Made by a program: the position numbers and the translations under genes. A DNA stretch of 6,964 bases from Akkermansiaceae bacterium UBA1518. Lineage in GTDB: Bacteria; Verrucomicrobiota; Verrucomicrobiia; Verrucomicrobiales; Akkermansiaceae. Positions 1 to 5,536 of the stretch are shown here, piece by piece. The notes under the pieces were generated by a model. That model was not told the DNA's origin and made no database searches. It was given only the letters and a program-made list of their open reading frames with translations. Every line of letters starts with the position of its first letter. The stretch's first letter is position 1. The stretch lies in assembly GCA_002323895.1 (NCBI GenBank), contig DCQM01000200.1, positions 1 to 6,964 on the forward strand. The letters run 5' to 3'.

Positions 1-597
1 GGCAATTTGGCGGCTTTCGGATTGGTTGAGCTGGAGGTTGGGCGTGGTGAGTTCGAGATGATCGAGGGTGAAACGTCCTCCGAGGGTGAGTCGAAGATGG
101 GGAGTGGGTAAGAGGGCGCGCGGAGTGATGGAGACGAGAGCAGCTCCAGAATCGCGGGCCTGGATTTTGAGCCGATGCCAGAGGGTATTGGGGATTTGCC
201 GGAGCTCGCGTTCGGAGACGAGGTGAAGATCGAGAAGGATAAGTGGAAGATTACCGTCACTTAAGAGGAGGTCGGTACACTTGAGAGCTTGCTCAGTTTT
301 TGAGCAGCGGAGCCATATGAGATGGCGACATTTGTCGTTTCCATAAGAGGCTGGATCAAAGGTGTCACGGCTATCGACGAGAGCGATTGGGAGATCACGC
401 TTTTGATCGAGGAGTTCGCAAATGATCAAAGAGGCTCCAGCTGATTCGTACGGCGAGATAATTTCGCTGAGATGACCGGCTGAGAATTCTAGGCTCGTGG
501 CTTGCGAACTTGGTTCTTCGGGGATGTGATCTCGGTGAGCGGCAGGGAACTTCTCACGAAGTTGACGACGGATTTGATCAATTTGCAGGACGCTCAA
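1..597 (-). CDS. imuA: ImuA-like RecA-fold protein of the SOS mutagenesis cassette (partial, 3' end outside window)
   Basis: An open minus-strand frame of 199 codons reaches the left edge without a stop. It aligns by eye with the RecA/ImuA core: residues 42-60 (HLSEIISPYESAGASL) sit at the P-loop position, 72-83 (ALVDSRDTFDPA) match the RecA segment FIDAEHALDP, 102-114 (EQALKCTDLLLSD) match the RecA EQALEICDAL helix, and 118-124 (PLILLDL) is a Walker-B-like strand. The P-loop is degenerate: the GKT/S positions read AGAS, so ATP binding is doubtful. In the family, ImuA works with ImuB and the DnaE2 polymerase in error-prone translesion synthesis, and imuB would be expected just left of the window. 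The first usable start in frame is TTG at 597, because a TAA lies at 619-621 with no ATG or GTG between. The start is only 4 bases from a LexA box and has no Shine-Dalgarno sequence. The ImuA assignment is strong at fold level; the exact start is uncertain. Confidence 0.82.
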   Translation of the reverse strand, partial: MSVLQIDQIRRQLREKFPAAHRDHIPEEPSSQATSLEFSAGHLSEIISPYESAGASLIICELLDQKRDLPIALVDSRDTFDPASYGNDKCRHLIWLRCSKTEQALKCTDLLLSDGNLPLILLDLHLVSERELRQIPNTLWHRLKIQARDSGAALVSITPRALLPTPHLRLTLGGRFTLDHLELTTPNLQLNQSESRQIA

Positions 598-601
598 AAC
601 A

Positions 602-615
602 TGTTCAAAAGAACA
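602..615. promoter_or_regulatory. LexA operator (SOS box), Verrucomicrobia type
   Basis: The plus strand reads TGTTC-AAAA-GAACA, a perfect palindromic match to the TGTTC-N4-GAACA LexA motif that I recall being reported for Verrucomicrobia. It lies 4 bases upstream of the likely imuA start, where bound repressor would block the start of transcription. The match and position are seen directly; LexA binding is inferred from the known motif and from imuA being a classic SOS target. The box lies 95 bases upstream of the divergent FAD dehydrogenase, so any effect on that gene is speculative. Confidence 0.82.
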
Positions 616-635
616 CCATTAGATAATTAGGTCAA
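607..635 (-). promoter_or_regulatory. Possible imuA promoter overlapping the LexA box
   Basis: On the minus strand a TTGACC -35-like hexamer (630-635) is followed, after 17 bases, by TCTTTT (607-612). That -10-like hexamer matches the consensus poorly but falls inside the LexA box. Transcription would then start very close to the TTG start codon, giving an almost leaderless message. The -35 and spacing are fair and the -10 is weak. Confidence 0.35.
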
Positions 636-673
636 GAAGATGATGATCTAACATTAAATGAGCCGACAAGAGG

Positions 674-702
674 TTGTCTTTACTGCTATGAACGATTATT
701 TC
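674..702 (+). promoter_or_regulatory. Weak promoter candidate for the FAD dehydrogenase/cupin unit
   Basis: TTGTCT (674-679) and TATTTC (697-702) are separated by 17 bases and lie directly before the ATG at 711. Both hexamers are imperfect. If real, the message would have almost no 5' leader, which would fit the lack of a Shine-Dalgarno sequence. The rest of the 598-710 spacer shows nothing further beyond the LexA box. Confidence 0.22.
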
Positions 703-710
703 TCACTGGG

Positions 711-2279
711 ATGGCTCTGGAGATTGTTGAATTGGCGTTGACTCCGGAGGAGGCTGCGGATGAGGGAATTTGGTCGTTAAAGATTTCGCGGAAGCTGAGG
801 GTGAAGCCGGAGCAGGTGAAGGGCTATCGATTGTTAAAACGGTCGCTGGATGCTCGGAAGCGGCCGGTGAAGTTTCGATTGCGGCTGGAGGTTGGGGTTG
901 ATGAGGAATTGCTGGAGGAGCCGAGGGCGACTTGGGAGGTGCGTGAGCTGGCGAAGGAACCGGAGGAGTTAGTGATTGTGGGCTGTGGTCCGGCGGGAAT
1001 GTTTGCGGCGCTGCGGTGTTTGGAGTTGGGCTACAAGCCGGTGGTTTTGGAGCGGGGGAAGGATGCCTCGTCGCGGCGCTTTGATTTAGGGCCAATTTTG
1101 AAGGAGGGGCGGGTGATTGAGGAATCGAATTACTGTTTTGGTGAAGGCGGAGCTGGGACGTTTTCGGATGGGAAACTTTATACGCGGGCGACAAAGCGCG
1201 GTCCGGTGGCGGAGGTTTATCGGACGCTGGTGGCACATGGGGCACCGGAGGAAATTCTGGTGGAGGCGCATCCGCATATTGGCTCGAACTTGTTACCGAA
1301 GGTGGTGATGGCGATGCGGGAGTCGGTGCGGGAAGCGGGTGGTGAGGTTCACTTTGGGGCGAAGGTGGTGGAGTTTTTGAAATCGGGGGAGCGGCTGGTA
1401 GGAGTGGCGACGAAGGATGGTCGGGAGTTTCGCGGGAAAGCGGTGATCCTGGCGACAGGGCATTCGGCGCGGGATATTTATGAGCTGCTGAACGAGCAGG
1501 AGATTTTGATGGAAGCGAAGCCGTTCGCGGTGGGAGTGAGAATCGAGCATCCGCAGCCGTTGATTGATCGGGTGCAGTATCATCTTCGGGAAGATGAAGA
1601 GCGGGGGCAAAATTTGCCGGCTTCGCGGTATCGTTTAGCGACGCAGATCAAGGGACGCAGTGTGCATTCTTTTTGTATGTGTCCGGGAGGGTTTGTGGTT
1701 CCGGCAGCGACGGAGAATGACGAGGTGGTGGTGAATGGAATGAGCCTTTCTCGTCGTGATTCACCTTTTGCGAATAGTGGAATGGTGGTGGGTGTGGAGC
1801 CGGAAGATGTGCGGGGATTTGGGGGCGATGATGTGCTGGCAGGAATTCGGTATCAGAAGCATATTGAACAGCTATCAAAAAAAGCGGGCGGTGATGGTCA
1901 GGTCGCTCCTGGGCAGAAGGTGACGGACTTTTTGGCAGGGAAGGTTTCGAAGAATCTTCCCAAGACGAGTTATTTCCCGGGCTTAAATTCGGTGAAACTG
2001 GATGAGGTTCTACCGCGTGAGATTGGAATACGTTTAGCTGGAGGATTACGGAAGTTTGGTCGAATGATCACGGGATACACTGGCCCGAATGCTTTGTTGA
2101 TTGGCTTTGAGACGCGGACGAGTTCGCCGGTCCGGATTCCACGTGGGCAGGATTTGCAACACCCTGAGGTGAAGGGGCTTTATCCGTGTGGCGAGGGCGC
2201 GGGTTATGCCGGCGGGATAGTTTCGGCCGCGTTAGACGGCCGGCGATGTGCGGAAGCTGTCATTAAGGAAGGACGATAA
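711..2279 (+). CDS. COG2509-type FAD-dependent dehydrogenase
   Basis: This 522-aa protein is a flavoprotein oxidoreductase of the uncharacterised FAD-dependent dehydrogenase group (COG2509); its substrate is unknown. The N-terminal 75 residues form the small alpha-beta domain usual in this family, with the SLDARK motif at 45-50. The FAD-binding Rossmann fold begins at LVIVGCGPAG (87-96), with Glu114 at the end of the second strand as the likely ribose ligand. The family-typical segment FGEGGAGTFSDGKLYT is at 143-158. VILATGHSARD (245-255) is the usual second nucleotide-binding strand, and GEGAGYAGGIVSAALDG (494-510) is the C-terminal FAD loop. The length is normal and the gene is intact. ATG 711 is chosen because the N-terminal domain is complete from there, although no good Shine-Dalgarno sequence precedes it. 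It is followed after 3 nt by a cupin gene, so the two are probably co-transcribed. Confidence 0.9.
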   Translation: MALEIVELALTPEEAADEGIWSLKISRKLRVKPEQVKGYRLLKRSLDARKRPVKFRLRLEVGVDEELLEEPRATWEVRELAKEPEELVIVGCGPAGMFAALRCLELGYKPVVLERGKDASSRRFDLGPILKEGRVIEESNYCFGEGGAGTFSDGKLYTRATKRGPVAEVYRTLVAHGAPEEILVEAHPHIGSNLLPKVVMAMRESVREAGGEVHFGAKVVEFLKSGERLVGVATKDGREFRGKAVILATGHSARDIYELLNEQEILMEAKPFAVGVRIEHPQPLIDRVQYHLREDEERGQNLPASRYRLATQIKGRSVHSFCMCPGGFVVPAATENDEVVVNGMSLSRRDSPFANSGMVVGVEPEDVRGFGGDDVLAGIRYQKHIEQLSKKAGGDGQVAPGQKVTDFLAGKVSKNLPKTSYFPGLNSVKLDEVLPREIGIRLAGGLRKFGRMITGYTGPNALLIGFETRTSSPVRIPRGQDLQHPEVKGLYPCGEGAGYAGGIVSAALDGRRCAEAVIKEGR

Positions 2280-2282
2280 ATC

Positions 2283-2636
2283 ATGGAGATACGAAATCGC
2301 GAGGAGCAGAAGCCGTTTACGACGAAGGATGGTTCGACGATTCGGAGCTTACTGGATCTAACCAATTCGCCGGCGAAGGAGCAAAGTTTGGCGGAGGCGA
2401 CGTTACCGGAAGGTGGGTCGACGGAGCGGCATTACCACAAGGTGAGCGAGGAGATTTATTACCTATTAGAAGGGCGGGGCGTGATGGAAATCGATGGCCA
2501 GACGCAAGAGGTCGGGCCGGGAGATGCGATTTTGATTCCGGCGGGAGCTTGGCATGAAATCAAGGCGACTAAGGCGATGAGGTTCCTCTGTTGTTGTGCG
2601 CCACCTTATGCGCACGAAGACACTTACTTTACGTGA
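2283..2636 (+). CDS. Small single-domain cupin protein
   Basis: This 117-aa protein is one cupin beta-barrel. Motif 1 runs from G44 to G64 with metal-ligand candidates His50, His52 and Glu57 (HYHKVSEE). Motif 2 is GDAILIPAGAWHEI (80-93) with His91, so all four canonical metal ligands are present. The C-terminal end carries FLCCCAPPYAHEDTY (101-115), with three consecutive cysteines close to the barrel end. Such proteins can be metal-dependent enzymes or small-molecule binding proteins; the sequence does not decide which. The start lies 3 nt after the FAD dehydrogenase stop, with a good GGAAGG ribosome-binding sequence at 2268-2273 inside the upstream gene. Translation and function may therefore be linked to the oxidoreductase. 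Confidence 0.9.
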   Translation: MEIRNREEQKPFTTKDGSTIRSLLDLTNSPAKEQSLAEATLPEGGSTERHYHKVSEEIYYLLEGRGVMEIDGQTQEVGPGDAILIPAGAWHEIKATKAMRFLCCCAPPYAHEDTYFT

Positions 2637-2660
2637 GATTTTGCTGTGGAGAATGCGGAT

Positions 2661-2684
2661 CCTTGCATCGGTGAAGATGCAAGG
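2661..2684. terminator. Stem-loop between convergent genes, likely bidirectional terminator
   Basis: CCTTGCATC (2661-2669) and GATGCAAGG (2676-2684) form a perfect 9-bp stem around a 6-base loop, 24 nt after the cupin stop and 13 nt after the Dabb stop on the other strand. There is no clear T-run on either side, so intrinsic termination would be weak, but the placement between convergent genes is typical. Confidence 0.55.
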
Positions 2685-2697
2685 TCGCTGGATTTAG

Positions 2698-3096
2698 CTA
2701 CTTGCCGATGAAGTCGAAGACGAAGACGTCATCGAGGATGGGCTTGAGAATTTTGACGAAAGCCTGATGGTCAGCGTGAGGAAGGTAAACGTCGAGACCG
2801 GCGCGGTTCTTGAAGGTTACGATAAAACAATGCGTGAAACCTTTGGCTCGGTCTTCGGGGCTGACGTTTGTGCCCCACTCTAGGTCGACGATGGTTTTAA
2901 TCTTTCCCTTGAGTGCGGCAAATTCCCTCTCGATATTTTTGATCTGCTTGGGTTTGGCTTCTTCTTTGAATTTGAAGCAGACGACGTGACGGAAGAGAGC
3001 GGCTGCTTCTTTTTTGGCGGACGGGGCTTCTTTGTGGTGATCGGCCATAGCGAGAGCTGGAATGAGGGCGGCAAAGATAATGATGATTTTCTTCAT
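2698..3096 (-). CDS. Secreted Dabb (stress-responsive A/B barrel) family protein
   Basis: This 132-aa protein has a Sec signal peptide: positive MKK, a hydrophobic core IIIIFAALIPAL, and an AMA cleavage site at 16-18. A short charged linker follows, then a Dabb ferredoxin-like domain from about residue 34 to 130. Typical family features are HVVCFKFKE (37-45), EWGTNVSPED (73-82), GFTHCFIVTF (86-95), YLPHADHQAF (104-113) and the final VFVFDF (124-129). Dabb domains dimerise; some members are plant stress proteins or polyketide cyclases, but the bacterial secreted forms have no assigned role. The frame is open upstream to 3291, but the ATG at 3096 is chosen because it gives a clean signal peptide and removes a segment overlapping the DUF3817 gene. 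No Shine-Dalgarno sequence is visible. It is last in a minus-strand series behind the VOC and DUF3817 genes, with an 80-nt gap that could hold its own promoter. Confidence 0.85.
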   Translation of the reverse strand: MKKIIIIFAALIPALAMADHHKEAPSAKKEAAALFRHVVCFKFKEEAKPKQIKNIEREFAALKGKIKTIVDLEWGTNVSPEDRAKGFTHCFIVTFKNRAGLDVYLPHADHQAFVKILKPILDDVFVFDFIGK

Positions 3097-3176
3097 GGGG
3101 CAACAGTGTGACGGGAATGAAGTGATCCCTCTAGGAAAAAGGTGTGAAGAGTTTGATCTGAAATGAGCTTTTGAGG

Positions 3177-3488
3177 TCAGTCTGAATCGGGTGATCCATT
3201 TTGCTCTTTTTTGAGACTTGGCTCTAAGAAGAATGGAGCAAAGGGAATCAGTGAGCAGATAAAGACGAGGGCGGCGCGGGTAATAGGCCAATTTTTCTTT
3301 TCCATCGTGAAGTAGAGGAGGATTAGAAAAATTGTAAATATGAAGCCATGAATCATACCCGGGATTCGAACAGCAGTGTCGTCCCCAAGGATACGTTTTT
3401 CGTAGATCGCAAAATAGAGGAGGATGATAAAGGAGAGGCCATCAAGGAGCGAGGAGAGACGAAGGAGGCCGAGTGGGAATTGGAGCAT
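3177..3488 (-). CDS. DUF3817 family integral membrane protein
   Basis: This 103-aa protein is predicted to have three membrane helices: about 8-28, 43-62 and 69-88. It fits DUF3817 in order and motifs: LRLSSLLDGLSF (9-20), the central VRIPGMIHG (40-48) with its conserved histidine, and a third helix ending ...PFAPFFLEP (82-90). The tail is short, charged and probably cytoplasmic. The function of the family is unknown. The start codon lies 3 nt after the VOC stop codon and has no Shine-Dalgarno sequence of its own (the preceding bases read CCTCCT), so it probably depends on translational coupling with the VOC gene. Confidence 0.85.
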   Translation of the reverse strand: MLQFPLGLLRLSSLLDGLSFIILLYFAIYEKRILGDDTAVRIPGMIHGFIFTIFLILLYFTMEKKNWPITRAALVFICSLIPFAPFFLEPSLKKEQNGSPDSD

Positions 3489-3491
3489 GAC

Positions 3492-3839
3492 TTAGGAGGG
3501 GCGTTTTTGAGTGAGCATGAATTCATTTCCTTCTGTGTCGAAGCAGAAGGCGAGGTGGACGAAGCCATCTTCTTCCTCAGGTTCGCGGACGAGCCCTCCG
3601 CCATTTTCCTTAACGAGTTCAATTCCAGCGAGGATCTCATCGCACTGGAAACTGAGGCCAGTCCAGGTGCGTTTCCCCTCACCGCCACCATGAATTCCTA
3701 TGGTGGAGCCGCAAAGGGTAAGCTCGCTCCAGACTTCCATTTCGAAAGAGAGCTCTGCGCCGAAGGTTTTTTGGTAAAAATTAATGGCACGGAGGTGGTC
3801 GGCTGCCCAAATGGCATATTTCACTTTTTGAACCTGCAT
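3492..3839 (-). CDS. VOC / glyoxalase-fold protein
   Basis: This 115-aa protein is of the vicinal oxygen chelate superfamily. It holds the two beta-alpha-beta-beta-beta halves: VQKVKYAIWAADHLRAINFYQKTFGAEL (3-30, with AINFYQKTFGA at 18-28 as the usual helix) and WTGLSFQCDEILAGIELVKENGG (59-81), closing with FDTEGNEFMLTQ (100-111). Candidate metal ligands are Glu39, His50 and Glu106, but the first-strand histidine of glyoxalase I is replaced by lysine/tyrosine, so the activity is uncertain. ATG 3839 is chosen because AAGGA (3845-3849, minus strand) lies 5 nt before it. ATG 3845 would add two residues, and an in-frame ATG at 3899 would overlap the divergent gene. It is likely the first gene of the VOC-DUF3817 pair. 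Confidence 0.82.
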   Translation of the reverse strand: MQVQKVKYAIWAADHLRAINFYQKTFGAELSFEMEVWSELTLCGSTIGIHGGGEGKRTWTGLSFQCDEILAGIELVKENGGGLVREPEEEDGFVHLAFCFDTEGNEFMLTQKRPS

Positions 3840-3845
3840 AGGCAT

Positions 3846-3875
3846 CCTTAACACCGCTTCGGCGGGTGGACAAGG
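3846..3875. promoter_or_regulatory. UUCG-capped hairpin between divergent genes, covering the VOC ribosome-binding site
   Basis: CCTT (3846-3849) pairs with AAGG (3872-3875), and inside it CACCGC (3852-3857) pairs with GCGGgTG (3862-3868, one bulged G) around a TTCG loop (CGAA when read on the minus strand). In the minus-strand transcript the outer AAGG arm is most of the VOC Shine-Dalgarno sequence, so the hairpin could limit ribosome access. In the plus-strand transcript it ends 10 nt before the next ATG. The pairing is seen; the regulatory role is inferred. Confidence 0.4.
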
Positions 3876-3885
3876 GACACTGCGT

Positions 3886-4398
3886 ATGTTAAAGATCAAC
3901 CCGATGAAATTGGCTCCTTTCCCAACCCCGCCTAATTTAATTCGTCAGTGGCAGGAGGGTAAAATTAAACGCGAAGAGATGCAGCGTCTAATGGGTGAGC
4001 ATCAAAAGGAGTTACTAATGGAAGCTGATTACTTTCATGCCAATCCGATATTGGGATATATCGAAGGGTTGCGGAATAAAAGAGCGGCTCGGCGTTTGGT
4101 GGATGAGCATGGCGAGGCTCAGGTTCGCGAGTTATTCCAAGCGCTTTCTTGGCTTCATGATTTTGAGCCAGCAGCGTTTCTTTGGAATGCTGATCATTGG
4201 GATGTCGCGCTTTATGCGTTTCTTCGTACAAGCACCGAGCCGGTTTTTCGGGTGCGTGAAATGGTGGTGAAAAGTAGCCGGGCAGTAATGTTGGTAGAGC
4301 ACGGTTCCTCTAAAAAATCTGAGACTCGTCGAGAGCGCTTAACTTTCAAGCGCCACTGGAAAGGCGAAATGGAGGTTGTGAAGCGTGAGGATGTATAG
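3886..4398 (+). CDS. Uncharacterised 170-aa protein
   Basis: I do not recognise this protein family. Residues 18-110 look largely alpha-helical, beginning with a charged amphipathic helix (LIRQWQEGKIKREEMQRL, 18-35). They include ADYFHANPILGYIEGLRNKRAARRL (47-71), an Arg/Lys-rich segment, and an aromatic patch around LSWLHDFEPAAFLWNADHWD (87-106). The C-terminal part (120-170) looks like beta strands (FRVREMVVKSSRAVMLVEHG) and ends in a basic tail (ETRRERLTFKRHWKG). There is no signal peptide or membrane helix, so it is probably cytoplasmic. Two starts are possible, ATG 3886 or ATG 3904; neither has a clear Shine-Dalgarno sequence. It is divergent from the VOC gene and lies 138 nt before the YebC gene. 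Natural codon use, uninterrupted length and balanced composition support a real gene. Confidence 0.72.
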   Translation: MLKINPMKLAPFPTPPNLIRQWQEGKIKREEMQRLMGEHQKELLMEADYFHANPILGYIEGLRNKRAARRLVDEHGEAQVRELFQALSWLHDFEPAAFLWNADHWDVALYAFLRTSTEPVFRVREMVVKSSRAVMLVEHGSSKKSETRRERLTFKRHWKGEMEVVKREDV

Positions 4399-4482
4399 CT
4401 GGTGAGTGTTTCGGGTTTGGTGGCATTCTTCGTAATTGGGTCAGATCAATTGAGTCGTGCGAGAGTTTGAGATGAAACTTTG

Positions 4483-4496
4483 GCATTTGAAAATGC
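4483..4496. repeat. Short inverted repeat upstream of the YebC gene
   Basis: GCATTT (4483-4488) and AAATGC (4491-4496) are perfect inverted copies separated by GA, 40 nt before the YebC start. It could be an operator half-site pair or chance. I see no other convincing signal in the 4399-4536 spacer. Confidence 0.25.
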
Positions 4497-4536
4497 TGGG
4501 AGACCGTTAGTTTCCGATTCAGCAAGTTAAACTACT

Positions 4537-5247
4537 ATGGGAAGAGCATTTGAATATCGGAAAGCTTCAAAGGAAGCGCGTTGGGGAAAGATGTCACGTA
4601 TCTTTCCAAAGCTGGCTAAATCTATCACGATGGCCGCTAAAGATGGGGGTCCGGATCCGGATTCTAACGCGAAGCTTCGCACGGCGATCATGAACGCCAA
4701 GGCGGAGAATATGCCAAAAGATAATATTGATAAGGCGATCAAACGGGCTTCCGGGAAGGATCTTGGAGATATTACCGAGATTAATTATGAGGGGAAAGGG
4801 CCTCACGGGAGTCTTTTTTATGTGGAATGTGCAACTGAGAATACCAACCGCTCAGTTACTAATGTTCGGACACTTTTTAATAAGAATGGTGGTGAGATGC
4901 AGAATTCAGGTTCGCTTGAATTTCTCTTTGATCGCAAGAGTGTCATCGAGTTTAAACCTGAAGGAACTAATCTGGAGGAGCTGGAGCTAGAGCTCATGGA
5001 TGCTGGGTTAGAGGAGATGGAGGTGGAGGGAGATATGGGCCTTGTGTATGGTGAATACACCGCTTTTGGAAAGCTTACGGAAGTCTTCGAACGTCTTGGT
5101 GTTGAAGTTGTAAAGGCAAGCCTAGAAAGAGTCTCCAACAACCCTCAACAGTTTAGTGAAGAGCAGCTTGTTGAGATTGATGCTCTCGTTGATAAGTTAG
5201 AGGATGATGAGGACGTTCAAGCCGTCTTCACAAATGTCGATCGCTAA
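4537..5247 (+). CDS. YebC/PmpR (TACO1) family protein
   Basis: This 236-aa protein is a full-length member of the YebC family, annotated as DNA-binding transcriptional regulators (PmpR) and more recently linked to translation, helping ribosomes through proline-rich stretches, as mitochondrial TACO1 does. The order is typical. The N-terminal helical domain has the segment PDPDSNAKLRTAIMNAK (39-55) and ENMPKDNIDKAIKRASG (57-73). The second domain begins INYEGKGPHGSLFYVEC (82-98) with ENTNRSVTNVR (101-111) and GGEMQNSGSLEFLF (118-131). The C-terminal stretch ends LEDDEDVQAVFTNVD (221-235). The start MGRAFEYRKASKEARWGKMS resembles the Bacteroidetes/Verrucomicrobia and YeeN-like branch rather than E. 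coli YebC (MAGHSKW). ATG 4537 is chosen over ATG 4594 because this N-terminal segment is characteristic. No Shine-Dalgarno sequence is visible. Confidence 0.92.
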   Translation: MGRAFEYRKASKEARWGKMSRIFPKLAKSITMAAKDGGPDPDSNAKLRTAIMNAKAENMPKDNIDKAIKRASGKDLGDITEINYEGKGPHGSLFYVECATENTNRSVTNVRTLFNKNGGEMQNSGSLEFLFDRKSVIEFKPEGTNLEELELELMDAGLEEMEVEGDMGLVYGEYTAFGKLTEVFERLGVEVVKASLERVSNNPQQFSEEQLVEIDALVDKLEDDEDVQAVFTNVDR

Positions 5248-5273
5248 GCCAAACTTGAGGCGGTAAAATTATT

Positions 5274-5301
5274 ATTACTCATTATCTATCTTCTGAGTAA
5301 T
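5274..5301 (+). terminator. A/T-rich stem-loop after the YebC gene
   Basis: ATTACTCA (5274-5281) and TGAGTAAT (5294-5301) form a perfect 8-bp stem around a 12-base loop, starting 27 nt after the YebC stop. The stem is weak and no T-run follows, so it is either a poor terminator or a transcript-end structure. Confidence 0.35.
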
Positions 5302-5383
5302 GCTGGAATAAAGGCCTTGAAACCTTCAGCAAGTAGAGTTGGTCCATATGGATTCCCTCTAAACAAAAAATGAAGGTAAATCT

Positions 5384-5422
5384 GGGTTGCAATTTAACCC
5401 TGCTGGGCCGGTTGACCGGGCC
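5384..5422. repeat. Two adjacent inverted repeats in the gene-poor stretch
   Basis: The first hairpin pairs GGGTT (5384-5388) with AACCC (5396-5400). The second pairs GGCCGG (5406-5411) with CCGGGCC (5416-5422), with one bulged G and a TTGA loop. They lie within 5248-5858, a 611-base stretch with no long gene. The rest of that stretch holds the YebC-side stem-loop, a putative microprotein gene on the minus strand and a 10-bp palindrome before the permease gene. I see no tRNA, rRNA or recognised riboswitch there. The pair could belong to a small RNA or be decayed sequence. Confidence 0.35.
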
Positions 5423-5536
5423 AAAGGGAGACCTAAAGATGAGAAGAATCTCTCAAGAAGAGTCATCCCAGGTCGCAAATCAAAAAAGTAGCGTTGGCAG
5501 AATAATTGCGATCTCTTCCCTGCGCCGTAAAGGGGC

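Noticed and set aside
703..1245. Minus-strand 180-codon frame rich in Pro, Ser and Ala
   Set aside because: It lies opposite the FAD dehydrogenase, whose purine-rich, G-rich sense strand avoids stops in the antisense frame. The low-complexity product has no domain.
3097..3291. 65-codon N-terminal extension of the Dabb protein
   Set aside because: The extension would bury a textbook signal peptide, overlaps the DUF3817 gene and has no protein-like pattern, so the ATG at 3096 is preferred.
3355..3375. T-arm-like GTTCGAATCCC on the minus strand, suggesting a tRNA
   Set aside because: No matching acceptor, D or anticodon arms surround it, and the bases encode the conserved VRIPGMIHG motif of DUF3817.
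3348..3851. Plus-strand 167-codon frame
   Set aside because: It is antisense to both the VOC and DUF3817 genes, which have clear family motifs. The plus-strand product is acidic and featureless.
3840..3899. 20-codon N-terminal extension of the VOC protein
   Set aside because: It would run through the divergent intergenic hairpin and into the opposite gene, while ATG 3839 has a proper AAGGA at good spacing.
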